From Ridgeia piscesae (Eukaryota > Annelida > Polychaeta > Sabellida > Siboglinidae), in NCBI GenBank assembly GCA_025642075.2, contig JAODUO010001627.1, positions 1 through 64,000 on the forward strand: a DNA stretch of 64,000 bases. Reading direction: 5' to 3'. The position numbers and the translations under genes are program-made. How positions within the stretch are numbered: the stretch's first letter is position 1; each line of letters begins with the position of its first letter. This document shows positions 21,660 through 33,842 of the stretch, one piece after another. The notes under the pieces were generated by a model. That model worked only from the letters and a program-made list of their open reading frames with translations. It was not told the origin of the DNA and searched no databases.

Positions 21660-21795
21660 GTCAGGGCTATTTTGGCTGGCAGAGAAGTGCCTAAAAGCCC
21701 TGATATCCTTCACTTCTGCTGCTCTCAAACCACTCACCTGAATACCTGCCAGCTGACCAAGCCGGGGCTGCAAAAATCGACCAAACGACAGCTTC
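21660..21795. repeat. Inverted dispersed repeat (partner 51185-51312)
   Basis: The reverse complement aligns over about 130 bases with 51185-51312, sharing TGGCTGGCA, GCCTAAAAG.CCTGATA, AGCCGGGGCTGCAA and GACCAAACGACA. Type unknown. Confidence 0.75.
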
Positions 21796-22226
21796 ACACC
21801 ATGTCTACTTGAACATTTTGATATGTCTGGAATTGGTAGGGACTATTTAACTTATTTAAACAGCAAAAATACCTAAATGAAATTGTAATGAAATACATCA
21901 ATTACATTTACTTAGCAAATAATATATGGTAATATGATAAGCAATAATATATTAATAGTTAATCGTGAGTATGTTTTTCTTAAATATCCTATCAAATTAA
22001 TACCATCCCTCTAAAACAACAATTTAATGGTTTAACAACATTCGGTAGAAAGGATAGACAAATGGTAACATTTCACTTCATCTGTACCACACATTTATTG
22101 TACTACTGACTTTATAATTTAGTGCGCAATTAATATCGTCTGGTGGGTGATTTACGACCCATTAGTCTAGTTATCCAGCAATATTTAGTGGAAATTGGCA
22201 TTCACACGCTAGAATATACGAATATT
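21796..22226. other. No gene seen
   Basis: AT-rich flank of the tetranucleotide array. Confidence 0.4.
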
Positions 22227-22240
22227 GGTATGTATGTATG

Positions 22241-22274
<34 letters not shown>

Positions 22275-22432
22275 TGTATGTATGTATGTATGTATGTATG
22301 TATGTATGTATGTATGCATGCATGTATGCATGCATGCATGTATGTATGTATGTATGTATGTATGTATGTATGTATGTATGTATGTATGTATGTATGTATG
22401 TATGTATGTATGTAGTACGTACTACGTACTTA

Positions 22433-22463
<31 letters not shown>

Positions 22464-22624
22464 TGTATGTATGTATGTATGTATGTATGTATGTATGTAT
22501 GTATGTATGTATGTATGTATGTATGTATGTATGTATGTATGTATGTATGTATGTATGTATGTATGTATGTATGTACGTATGTATGTACGTATATGTGTGT
22601 TTGTATATATTTATGTATGTATAT
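22227..22624. repeat. (GTAT)n tetranucleotide array, about 390 bp
   Basis: Nearly pure GTAT/ATGT repeats with GCATGCATG variants near 22315-22340 and a single 25-bp interruption (22411-22436) containing AGTACGTACTACGTACT. All long open frames over it (YVCM or YIHT repeats) are artefacts of the repeat. Confidence 0.98.
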
Positions 22625-22639
22625 CCTTTACAAAAGAGC

Positions 22640-23160
22640 CGACGGTATACCAAAGAACACCACTGAATACCGTTCAGTATCATTTAATATCATTGGACCA
22701 TTCAAAGATGTTTCAGTAGGATTCGCAACGGTAATTTAAAATACCATTATGTATCAATGAACCATTCAGTGGTAAACCATTATTCCCAGTGGTACTCTCA
22801 ATGGTACATAAAAAATACCATTCAGTACCATTCAGTGGTAACATTAGGCTTCAATGGTACTCTCAATGGTATTGGAACATACCGTTCAATAATGAATCAG
22901 ACTTCAGTGGTACTCTCAATGACATTTGAGAATACCATTCAATTTTATTCTACCATTCAATAACAAAGCATCTTTCCATGGTACTCCCAATGGTATTTGA
23001 AAATATTATTCAACCGTAAGTCAGTATTCAGTGGTAATATTAATGCTATTTGAGAATATCATTCAGTACCATTGAGCCACTAAATGATAAAACGAGGTTT
23101 CAATGGTACTTTCAATTGTATTTGAGAGCACCATCCAATCCCATTGAACGACACTTCACT
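22640..23160. repeat. Degenerate palindromic minisatellite
   Basis: At least six diverged units, spaced about 50-75 bases, share the phrase CAATGGTACTCTCAATGGTA followed by GAATACCATTCA. Each unit holds both TGAATGGT and its complement ACCATTCA, so units are near-palindromic. Relics of the same phrase occur at 24010-24175, on the far side of an AT array. Confidence 0.8.
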
Positions 23161-23879
23161 TAAATTTCGCAGAACAACGTTCCATTAATCAACACGTGTA
23201 CCTGTTGTTACATATTGTGTGTGTTCTTACATTATAAATTCAGATAAATTATTACTATTTTCTATTTTCTATTATAATTGACTACCCCAACATATATTGA
23301 AAATTATAAACCACATCACTTGATAAAAAAAATTCGGAAGTTAAACATCTTAGAAATATACAGCTCAAATCACCATCGAAGCAGAATGGACGTACAATTT
23401 CATGCTTTTGAGGATCACAACAGGTTAGATATTGTCAATATTGAAGACGTGAACACTTTCGACGTGGAAACAGACGGCAAAAAAGATCGGTAATCTTCCA
23501 GTAAATTATTAGGGCCTTTTCAAAACGGTTTGGTCACCTGTTTTCGATGTGTATGTGTTCCGAATGTCACCCGGTACAAAGAAGTAAGATATCATTTTTT
23601 ATGTGTTTTAGATCAATATTATGCCGTCGAGTCGACGTAAACAAGCCGTTGTCACTCACAGGGCGACAAATCACTCCACCTGATATAGAATAACAAGTCA
23701 TGTTGTAGTCTTAGGTTTGAGGAAATATCCGTAAATCTACGGTCGTGCGTGCGCCTGGGATGCGATAAGTGTTCACGGTCCATGACATCAGCTTGCTTAC
23801 GTCGACTGGACAGCATATTTGGTAATTTTTGTAAAAAAAAGGAGGGATTGTTTGAGACACGAATTAAGGAAAGCATGCG

Positions 23880-23880
<1 letters not shown>
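23161..23880. other. No gene recognised
   Basis: One 71-codon frame (23278-23493 plus; HRSRMDVQFHAFEDHNRLDI) has a protein-like composition but no known motif and no homologous copy in the window. The rest is unremarkable. Confidence 0.35.

Positions 23881-23951
<71 letters not shown>
23881..23951. repeat. (AT)n array
   Basis: AT dinucleotide run with one interruption (ATACATAT). Confidence 0.95.
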
Positions 23952-23952
<1 letters not shown>

Positions 23953-24183
23953 TAGAAAATGTATACTTGTCATCTGTTGTTATCCTCAACGGTTTGAATT
24001 GTTTTCAGGACTGCATCAATGGTATGCTCTTCGATGTAGATCACTGTTATTTTGAATGGTTTTTAATGGCATAATTCAGAATGCCATTCCTCATTGCGCA
24101 CACTCTAGAGGGTCAACAATTCAAAATATCATACTACGCATATACCACTGAACGGTACGTACCATTTGAATGGCATGTTTTAT

Positions 24184-24220
<37 letters not shown>

Positions 24221-24300
24221 CGCACGCACACGCACACGCACACGCACAGGCACACGCACACGCACACGCACACGCACACGCACACGCACACGCACACACA
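24184..24300. repeat. (GGCACA)n/(CGCACA)n array
   Basis: Hexanucleotide array that shifts from CACAGG to CACACG units; all open frames here are repeat artefacts. Confidence 0.95.
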
Positions 24301-24632
24301 AACAATCAAACGAGGATGACGACAACATCCATGTCTACAGCGCGCACCGCGATTGTCTTCGTCCCTTGCTGAATACCGTATGGTGAGTGGTACACCACAG
24401 TTCGTTCACCCGTGAATGCTCCATAAGCAACTACACTGTCGCAAGTTCTTCGCACACGACCTTGTCTTCTAACCGTTGCTCTGTTTGGATTGATTCTCCA
24501 ATTTGAAACGATGTCCCTTTTTGTAATCCCCCAGGAACTTAAGCCATTCCGTTTGTACTTTGGCTTGTTTTGTAACTCACACTCTTCCAACGTATCCACA
24601 CCAGTTTCAAACTAGTATCAACTTATTTACCA
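24299..24632 (-). repeat. Dispersed repeat with conserved frame (partner 49943-50297)
   Basis: The reverse complement aligns end to end with 49943-50297. Both read LQNKPKYK.NGL and a later DSVVA(Y/H) stretch in one frame: 24599-24306 on the minus strand here, 49883-50206 on the plus strand there. The similarity extends beyond the frame to a common edge (GACATGGATGTTGTCGTCATCC and AACGTTGATACCAGC ends). The element type is unknown; the shared frame hints at a former coding exon. Confidence 0.7.
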
Positions 24633-25035
24633 CACACAGTGTCCAACATTGATGGTGACTCAAACTCCCTTGTAACGAATGGCAGGAACACTAGTTGATA
24701 CCAGCATGTGTTACAAGGGTATTGATTTTGGTACTTTTATTTGTTGAAAGATCTATCTACAGTAAGAAGATTGACTATATCGATGTCTTAAAATGACAGT
24801 TAAGAATCGCTGATAACGTTTCCAGCCAAACATTTTAAGTCGCAGTTACTCTACTGCTTTTCTACAGAGCAAAGATATTCCAATTTCGTTAATTACAATT
24901 GCGCATATATAGTATTAGTACTGTGAAAGTGTACAGTTAGCATTGTACGTAATGTCACCACAAGCAATCGACTAGTCGCGAACCATAACCTTCGTGATCG
25001 TTTGTCACTAAAATTAAGGCATATCCACGATAGTA
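24633..25035. other. No gene seen
   Basis: Flank of the large inverted-arm element. Nothing recognised. Confidence 0.4.
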
Positions 25036-25855
25036 ATATAGTAGGTACCGATGTTGATACGGGGGAGCAGAGGAAGCGCGGTGGAAGGTCAAAGGCCAAG
25101 GGTCATGCAGCGCCCCTAGCGGATAGTTGCTGAACTGATGGCGCCGCATGCGGTCAGCTCAAGAATTAGAACTGTCAAAATCCGTTCGTCTGATTTAAAA
25201 AAAATAGGTCAAAGGCCATGTAGCGCCCCTGCCGGATATCTGGTGAACAACAAACTATGTCAAAGAACAAGTGGAACAATCTGACGAATACGTCGTAAAG
25301 TAAAACCGCAATATACGTGTTTTTTAAACTAGGTAAACAAATAGTGAAGATATGTTGGCATGGCTGAAGACGCAAGCGTTGTGATTTGTTTTATATCCTG
25401 TAGCAGGGGAGAGGCCAGCATGGAAGACCACGCACTGCGAGGTCGTCATTCTCACTGGGCCTTCGTAACCCAGTATAAACCGTATTGGTTGTTTGTTTCC
25501 TATTATGACATACGTTTACCCAGGTCCTCGTTATGTCATGTATGGTCACTCTTATTACACAAATAATTGTTGTTGTTATGTCACGTGACAACTTTCATAG
25601 TCTATCCTTGTAAGGTATGCTTTTTTTCTAAGTCTCCTATAATAAAACATTTCGTATTTGTACTTACCTTTATTATATACAACAGGTCACTGACAAAGAC
25701 CATTGCACATTGTAGTTATGTTTTTTCATCTTCTGGTAATGGGTAACCGATTTAGGTAAATGCGCGTGCGCACTGTCTTCAGACAACATCCAATCTCTGT
25801 CCCACCATGTTCAGCACGTAGGTCACATAGGTGACGTGCTCCACATAGGCAACTT
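25036..25855 (+). repeat. Left arm of the inverted-arm element
   Basis: Pairs in reverse complement with 30802-31845. It carries the NRF1-like palindrome TGCGCGTGCGCA at 25761-25772. Related arm sequences, often truncated, are at 32660-33220, 34601-34770, 35545-35910, 36760-37490, 38105-38430 and 47975-48070. Confidence 0.8.
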
Positions 25856-25859
25856 ACAT

Positions 25860-28140
25860 ACAAACTTGGAACGCCGACTTATTAAATATGAAAACTTGAC
25901 AAGGTTATAGCGTCGAAACAAAAAATAGTCCATGTTTCTACAAGTTACAAGACTAGCTTAGTTAAATTTGTGAAAACGCAACGAAACGGTGAAACATTAC
26001 GAAATGGAACGAGGTTAGCACACCGAATTAATAAAATATAAAAAATTTGACAAAATTATCGCATCGAAACAAAGTTTATATTATGACTGTGGTCGAAGCC
26101 GCCATTTTGGCAGAAACTCTGTTATAGAAGTAATCGAAGCCACCGATTTTTCTATGTCAAACTCTAATTACTGGCTGTTTTGTCCGCTAGACGGCGCTAG
26201 CATTTATGTATTACAAGACATATCCGTAGATGGTAACAGTTTTTAAAGAAGTGACGTTACAACCCAAGATTTTTTTAGATTTGTTTAGAATTGGTTAATA
26301 AAATGTTCTATGTCGCAAGAAAACCCACCAAAGTTTTCGTTTTATGATAGACAATGACACAACTTTCCCATAGAATGAGTGCCAAGATGACTTTAAAAAA
26401 TACGTCAAAGTGACAAAGCCATGACGGAGAAAAGCTGACATATTGTGAAATGGCAAAAAGTTGGCAGATCGACTTAGTTAAATATGAAAAATTTACAAAG
26501 ATATCGCATCGAAACAAAAAATATTCCATTTTACTACAAGTTACAAGACTAACTTAGTTAATTTGTGAAAATACCACTTGTCTAACGCAATGAAATGGTG
26601 AAACGTTACGAAATGCAACGAGGTTAGCACACCGACTTAGTAACATATGAAAACTTGACGATGCTATCGCGTGTCTAATACTAATGAGTGGTTATTTTGT
26701 CCGCCAGATGGCGCTAGCGTTTCATGTATTACAAGAGTTATCCGATAGATGGTGGTAGTGTCTACCGTAGTGAAGTCACAACCAAATATTTGTCAAATTT
26801 GGTTAGCATACCTTTTAGTCACCAGACGGCGCCAGCTCTTAAAGTAGTGATGTCACAACCTAACACAGATTTGGTTCTATGACGTTAGATGAATCAACAA
26901 AATTGTCATTCTATGATCGAAAGTTTCATAGTTTTCACATAGAAAGATACGAAACTACCAAGATGACTTAGTAGAATACGACAATGTGTCAAGGCTACCG
27001 CATCGAAACAGAAATATATTCAGATTTTACTACAAATTGCAATCCTAACTTAGTTAATACATGAAAAACCCAACTGTCTAAAGCAGTGAAGCGGTGAAAA
27101 GTTAAGAAATGCTACAGAGTAAGCACAGTGACTTAGTAAAATACGACAAAGTTACACACCTACCAAGCCCAAACCGCTAGAATGTTCAACATGTACATGT
27201 TATCTCGTTGAGATGGTAAAATCTAAGGTGATTGCCTTGCTGACTTAGAAAAACACAGTACAATACGACAATTTGTCAAGCCTTTACAAAATGTTACAAC
27301 ACTAACCTGGTAACAGTTGGGAAAACATTCCTCTTTCTATCTCGTTCAGGTGTTAAATGTTAGAAAATCATCATATTGACTTGGTAAAATACGAATACTT
27401 AACACAATTATCGCCTCGAAACGGTAAACGTTATGTTATGACTGTGGTCGAAACCGCCTTTTTAATGAAGTTATGATTTTCACGTGACACGAAGCGTCAT
27501 TTTGACGGAAGGTATGTTTTTCACATGATAGGAGCGGTCATGTTTACGGAAGTTATGATAAGGATGGGGACGGAGGTGAAGACCTCCCTCTTTCTATCTA
27601 GTCGAGTACGTAAATGTTAAGAAATCATCATGCTGATTTAGTTAAATACGAATAGTTGCAAGGCTATCGCGCCGAAACACTAAAACATTCAGAGTTTACT
27701 TCAAGTTACAACCATAACTTATTTAATATATGAAAACGCCCCCTATCTAATGCAATGAAACAGTTACCGAATGGAATTAAATTAGCACACTGACTTAGTA
27801 AAACACGAACATTTGCCAAGATTATCAACTTTGTTGTGTCTTACTTTAATTAGTGGCTGTTTTATCCTATAGATGACGCTAGCATCTAATGTCGTGTGAC
27901 ACTTATCCACGATATAGCGCCAGCTCTTAATATGGTGACATCACAACCCAACGTAATTCTAGATGAGCTGAACAGTGAAAATTTCGCTATGGAATGGGTC
28001 AAACCCACGTTACAAAGACAGAAGCATCGATTACTAATAGCCTGCAAGTTCTCAATATTGAAGCTATGTTCACAAAAATTGAGGAATAAATCAGAGAAAT
28101 TCGGTAGCAACGCCAACGTTATTGTCGTCGGCGTCGAATG
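25860..28140 (+). repeat. Diverged 0.5-0.6 kb tandem units
   Basis: A unit of roughly 490-660 bases recurs from about 25870, 26460, 26990 and 27650. Shared phrases are GCATCGAAACAAA, CTACAAGTTACAAGACTAACTTAGTTAA, GCACACCGACTTAGTAA and GACGGCGCTAGC. Two more partial units at 30130-30780 have the same orientation. No coding potential is seen. Confidence 0.75.
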
Positions 28141-29480
28141 ATGGCTGGATCGTTCAAATTTGAATGTCAGAGCCATGTCAGAAGTAAGTAGAGACAGCGA
28201 CATCGTGAAATTAGGATCAATCGATTAACTGTTGTTTAGTTTCCACGTTATTTTTATGTTCAACATTTTTATTCATAAAACAGTGGTCGTCTGAACACAT
28301 ATTACCAATGAGTGAATGACACGGACACGGGCACTGCACTGGTGACTGTGAGAGGGAAGAATTTCTTATTGTTGAAATAAATAAAAAAATTACACTCATG
28401 ACCAAAATGATCGATACATGATCATTCCTTCGTAGAGTTTATAGCAAACCAATCACTGCATTACTTGATTATTAATTGTCAGCATCAAATCCCTATCACC
28501 ATCCGCTTAGTTGTTTTTATCTTAAATAGGATTCTAGTAAAGCAACGTGAGGTGTGTTCGACACTTACTTATAATCATAGTGTTGCTAGAATTTCAATTG
28601 CAGTTCAGTTAGCCAAACGTTTGTAAACCAGTTGACAATGTTATTGTTGTGTGTATGAAATATTCAAATTGTAAACAAAACCATAAATATATACCCATGA
28701 TCATAATATTGATACACATGTCAACTTATTTAGCAAACATAGTGAAGATAATTATCTACCCCAGCTACTCGAGGAATAGACAACCTCGTCTTAATTTAAG
28801 CCAAGATGACCATCAACCATTGACAGTATTATTAACTATTCACCCCTAAGCTTGCATTTACGTGTAACAGCTGTTGCATGTAAGACACGACAAGGTCAAC
28901 CTTTTATTTATCGAACAAATGTATACACAGACTATCATCCTTGTACAATAGTGAACATTTCTTTATTGACAGGTAGCCTGGTAATTAGTATATTCTTATC
29001 TTCAAAAATTGTCTGTTGTGTGCTAAACTGCCCCATGTTGCTTGTTTGTAGGTTTGGTTGTTACCGAGTAGGGGTTTACTGTTATGGATAATAAATAATG
29101 CATTTACGAAAAATTACTAATACACGCCTGGTGGTATATTTGATTTTTCATGTAAATATTTTAAGTGGTTAAATACTAAATCAAACATTTCGTGCTAATT
29201 ACAAATAATGTATACACCTCCTACATGAAAAAAACATTTATGGACGTTTGACTCCACCAGGAGTGTTGGCCAGTATACCGACAAGACAGGATTTCGTTCT
29301 CACCGCATTGCATTTCTGTATACCATACCTTGGTAGGTAGGTAATCTATGACAATAAACCTATGACTAATCTATGTCTGAAGTTTAACAACGTGCACCAG
29401 AATTCGCGTGACCACCAGGTCCATCACCTGGTCCATATTATTTCTCAATAAATAGACAGGCCATACCTGCGCAATCTGCA
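28141..29480. other. Interior of the large element, no gene recognised
   Basis: AT-rich. A local pair GACCACCAGGTCCATCACCTGGTCC lies near 29410. No RNA gene or coding motif was found. Confidence 0.4.
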
Positions 29481-29576
29481 GATGGTTGCTGCTCTCATTA
29501 GATTGCACAGGTCCAGCTAATGCGTATAAAATAAACGATAATACCTTAAGCCAAGGTAAACGTTATACTACAGCAA

Positions 29577-29965
29577 TTAAGTCATTGGAACGTCAACATG
29601 ACATTCACATAATAAATTACGTAATATATCTGTCGCTAAAAAGCGAAGAGTTACAGCAAGGTGTTCAGCAGGTGGTATTGCATCGCGCATGTCTGTGTCG
29701 TTGTGGACGGTTAACCGCGAATAAGATATTGAAATTGCTGTGCATCCATTCGGACAAAGTTTGTAAATGTTCTGGGGCACTCCACTTTCATTTCCTTCAT
29801 CAGAGCATGAAATGCGCCGAACTGCTGGCGCCGCGCCTTTTAGTTTCTTCATCTTCTTTCTTTTCTTCGTCATCAATTTGCTGCAGCAAAGCCAATGTAC
29901 CGAGCAAAATTGCATGCTCTTTTTCACTGCTGCTGCTGCATCAGTCCGCCATTGTCGTAAACAAG
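29577..29965 (-). pseudogene. PIF/Harbinger-type (HARBI1-like) transposase N-terminal remnant
   Basis: On the complement, one frame gives an acidic/basic start (HAILLGTLALLQQIDDEEKK, DEETKRRG) typical of this family's N-terminus. A second frame gives TDMRDAIPPAEHLAVTLRFL and ATD, matching the conserved HARBI1 block M-R-x-A-I-P-x-x-x-R-L-A-V-T-L-R-F-L-A-T-G. The two need a frameshift, and the catalytic DDE part is absent. It lies inside the large inverted-arm element, so it may be the relic of that element's transposase or an independent insertion. Confidence 0.65.
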
Positions 29966-30045
29966 CACGTGTGCGTCTGTAATGGCCTTCGCCTTATCAA
30001 GCAACTCTCCGACTCGATTGTTTCGCTACGACTACGTGTGTCACG

Positions 30046-30116
30046 CACTCGTACGAGTGACTCGTACGTCGTACGAGTGACTCGTACGAGTGATTCGTAC
30101 GAGGCACTCGTACGTG
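30046..30116. repeat. Palindromic CGTACG cluster
   Basis: Six CGTACG cores within 70 bases, mostly as ACTCGTACGAGTGA units that are self-complementary. The whole tract can form alternative hairpins. Confidence 0.85.
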
Positions 30117-30129
30117 TAGCATCCCCTTT

Positions 30130-30780
30130 AGAAAAATACGACAAAGTGACAGAGCTATCGCGGTGAAACATTAGAATATTTAACATTTACTATACGTTAC
30201 AATGCAAACTTCATACATTGTGAAGACACGCCTCTCTATATCTATACAAAAACTTAGTAGAATACGACAATGTATCAAGGCTACCGCGTAGAAACGGTAA
30301 CGGAAAATAACAGGAGTTTACTATATTCACACGAAAGTGTTATACTTTTTTCGAGTGAACAACTAAAAAGATTACTACGTTACCAAGCTAATTTGGTAAC
30401 AATTTTGAAAACATCGCTCTTTCCATCTCGTTCAGGCGGTAACTGTTGTGAATAGTTGAAAAGGCTATCGCGTCGAAGCACTAAAATATTCAGACTTTAT
30501 AACAAGGTACAACGCTAACTTAGTTAAATATATGAAAACGCCATATGTATAACGCTATGAAATGGAGAAGCATTACGAAATGCTACGTAGTTTTACATTT
30601 TATCGCCTCGAAACTCTAAATGTTACGTTATGACTATGGTCGAAGGCGTAATTTGGCAAGAAATTGAGTTATGGGCGTAATCTGGCCGGCCATTTTTACG
30701 GAAGTTGTGTTTTGAACGTGGTAGGATGCGTCATTTTAACGGAAGTTATGGTGTGCACGTTAAATAAAACTGTCCTAGCC
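30130..30780 (+). repeat. Partial interior units of the large element
   Basis: Direct-orientation relatives of the 25860-28140 units (GCTATCGCGTCGAAGCACTA, AACGCTAACTTAGTTAAATA, CATTTTAACGGAAGTTATG). Confidence 0.7.
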
Positions 30781-30801
30781 TTGTGTGTATGGGTTGCGCA
30801 A

Positions 30802-31845
30802 TGACATGTAAGTTGCCTATGTGGAGCAGGTCACCTATGTGACCTACATGCTGAACATGGTGGGATAATGGCCTATAACTGGATGTTGTCTGAAGACATT
30901 GCGCACGCGCAATGACCTAAATCTGATACCCATTACCAGAAGATGACAAACATGATTACGTGTCCAATAGTTTTTGTCAGTGACGTGTTTTGTAGAATAA
31001 AGATAAATACAAACACCATGTTTTAACATAGGGGACTTAGAAAATAAAGCATCCCTTACAAGGATAGACAATAAAAGTGGAGGCTTAGAAATTAAAGCAT
31101 ACCTTACAAGGATAGATTATGAAAGTTGTCACGGAACAACCTGGGTGACGACATAACAAAAATTATTTGTGTAATAAGAGTGCCTATACATGACACAACG
31201 AGGACCTGGTTAAACGCTTATCGTAACAGGAGAAAGAACAAGCAATGCGATTTATACTGGGTTACGAAGGCCCCGTGAGAATGACGACGTTGCAGTGCCC
31301 GGTCTTCCATGCTGGCCTCTCTCCCCTGCTTCAAGAGAGAAAACGGAGTCACAACGCATGCGTCTTCAGCCGCGCCAACATATTTTCACTATATAAAAAT
31401 AAGACACGTATATTGGGGTATTAGTTCACGCCATATCCGTCAAATGGCTCCACTTGTTCTTTGACCGTGTTTGTAGTTTACCACATATCTGCCAGCGGCG
31501 CTACATGACCTTTGACAGCTATTAACCTAATTTTGTTAATAAGACGCACGAATTTGGACAGTACTAATTCATATCCGTCCGATGGCGTCACTTGTTCTTT
31601 CACCTAGTTTGTAGTTCACCACATATCTGTTAGGGGTGCTACATGACCTTTGATCATTTTTAAATGAGACGCACGAATTTGGACAATACTAATTCTTCAA
31701 CTGTCAGCAATGGGGGCACCAACAGTTCAGTAACTATCCGCTAGGGGCGCTACATGGCATTTAACCAATTAATCCTCCCTCCCTTCCAACGCGTTTCATC
31801 CGCTCCCCCGTATCACGATTAGTACCTATTATATTACTCACGTAT
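30802..31845 (-). repeat. Right arm, with a 138-bp internal tandem duplication
   Basis: Reverse complement of 25036-25855. It is longer because a unit beginning ATATCCGTC (31433 and 31571) and ending GACGCACGAATTTGGACA.TACTAATTC is duplicated. An exact NRF1-type palindrome TTGCGCACGCGCAA is at 30899-30912. Confidence 0.8.
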
Positions 31846-32120
31846 ACCATCGGCTGACACCATATCAAATTTATCGTACCTGTCGTCAGGAATCCAATAA
31901 TGCTAAACCACATCTTATTTTGCGGTGATGTCCGATGATATGAACTAAAGTAAACATCAAAATGAAAAAACATCATTTGTTAACTTATTTTATTTTTTAT
32001 TTAATAACTTCTTGAGTGTGTGTGTATGTATGTATGTATGTATGTATGTATGTATGTATGTATGTATGTGTGTATGTATGTATGTGTGTATGTATGCATG
32101 CATGCATTTATTATATATAT

Positions 32121-32176
<56 letters not shown>

Positions 32177-32392
32177 CAATAAACAAATTAATATAAAGAG
32201 CTTCTAAAAATCATAATGTATCAACTAAACTTATCAATAAATGGTTATATCAAATACAATTAATAAATTAATAATTAATACTAATGTAAAATTTAAAAAC
32301 ATTATCGTAGAAACTATTAGTATGGTTACAATAAATTCATTGTGTTACACAATACAACTAATCTGCATATGCGGCTTAAACCACATTTGTTT
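31846..32392. repeat. Flank with (GTAT)n and (AT)n arrays
   Basis: GTAT repeats at 32018-32106 run directly into an AT array at 32111-32174; the remainder is AT-rich with no gene. Confidence 0.9.
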
Positions 32393-32630
32393 TTAAATTA
32401 TACTTAGATCAAGTGCGTCTATAAGGTGCCGAAATTCCGTCAGATTATTCCACAGGCGCGGTGCCGTCTCTGAAAAGCTACGCCGATCGTATCGTTCTAA
32501 ATTAGAGCATGGTACTGTCAGAAGACAGCTTCTTACGAAAGGAAGCTGGCAGCCCGGCGTGTATTTAAAAATCGTGTCGTATTCAGGCGCGATGTCGTGT
32601 TCGCTCGGAAAGTTCAAAGCCAACGACGGG
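32393..32630 (-). pseudogene. LINE C-terminal fragment
   Basis: The 76-codon frame reads CLLTVPCSNLERYDRRSFSE and TAPRLWNNLTEFR. This is the conserved end of CR1/L2-type ORF2 (S-F-S-x-x-A-P-x-L-W-N-x-L-P). Only the last part survives, as expected for a 5'-truncated copy. Confidence 0.6.
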
Positions 32631-32659
32631 TAAAGTGCAAATGTTGGTACCCTGGGTCT

Positions 32660-33220
32660 TTTGGGTGGGGATCAAGGGAGGTCTGACGTCACAAATAGGT
32701 TAAGGTAAAAAAAACAGTTCATGGTCATGGTCACGCAGCACCTCTAGCGGTTAGGTGGTGAACTACAAACTCAAATTACAAGTGGCGCCCTTCGAACAGG
32801 TCGTGAATTAGTACGGTAAAAATTCGTGTCTTATTTTTTAAAGTAGGTTATATGGATCAACTGTCATGACGGAGGAGAGGTGTTGAACAACTGGTGCCCA
32901 TTGACGGATATGACATGAACTAACACTCCCCCCAAATTCTGTTTTATTTTTAAACTAGGTCTAAAAATAATCAAAATGTCAAGAAGCGCCCCTGCAGTAG
33001 ATGTCATCAACTATATAATTGAGTAAAGGTGCAAGGTGAAATGTAAATGTCAAAGGTGAACAACGTTAAATTCAAATATCATGATCACGTTCGGTACGTA
33101 GACCATTTGGGTAACTTTCCCATTGTAGGTCACCTACATAGCATTGCGCATGACCAATGTTATAATTCGAATCTCTACAGAGAATACATCATAGTTAAAA
33201 ACTATTGCGCATGCGCTATG
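32660..33220 (+). repeat. Inverted-arm family fragment, left orientation
   Basis: It has GCAGCACCTCTAGCGGTTAGGTGGTGAAC, AAGCGCCCCTGCAGTAG, GTAGGTCACCTACATAG and an NRF1-like TTGCGCATGCGC (33206-33217), in the same order as 25080-25850 but strongly shortened. With 34601-34770 in reverse orientation, it brackets 33221-34600. Confidence 0.65.
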
Positions 33221-33266
33221 TTACACTTTTCTATATATCTGATGCTGTTCCCCGCTTACTCCAGTA

Positions 33267-33842
<576 letters not shown>

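Larger units (their letters stand above)
25036..31845. mobile_element. Large inverted-arm element, about 6.8 kb
   Basis: Outer arms 25036-25855 and 30802-31845 are reverse complements over most of their length. From the outside in, they share TAGTAATATAGTAGGTAC, GCGCCCCTAGCGGATAGTT, CAAAGG.CATGTAGCGCC, CAAGTGG, GCTGAAGACGCA, GGGGAGAGGCCAGCATGGAAGAC, CGTAACCCAGTATAAA, CAATCTGACG-like and AAGTTGTCACGTGACA-like phrases, an NRF1-like palindrome, and ATGTTCAGCACGTAGGTCAC. The interior holds tandem-like 0.5-0.6 kb units, a Harbinger-type transposase remnant and unique sequence. No clear short target duplication was found. It may be one foldback element or two oppositely oriented insertions of a shorter family. 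Confidence 0.7.

Noticed and set aside
22227..22624. CRISPR-like array
   Set aside because: Units are 4 bp microsatellite repeats without spacers; the genome is eukaryotic.
22171..22719. Long open frames of YVCM and YIHT repeats on both strands
   Set aside because: They are translations of the (GTAT)n array; no non-repeat coding content.
29486..30166. 226-codon plus-strand frame
   Set aside because: It lies antisense to the HARBI1-like remnant and runs through the CGTACG palindrome cluster; no own motif.
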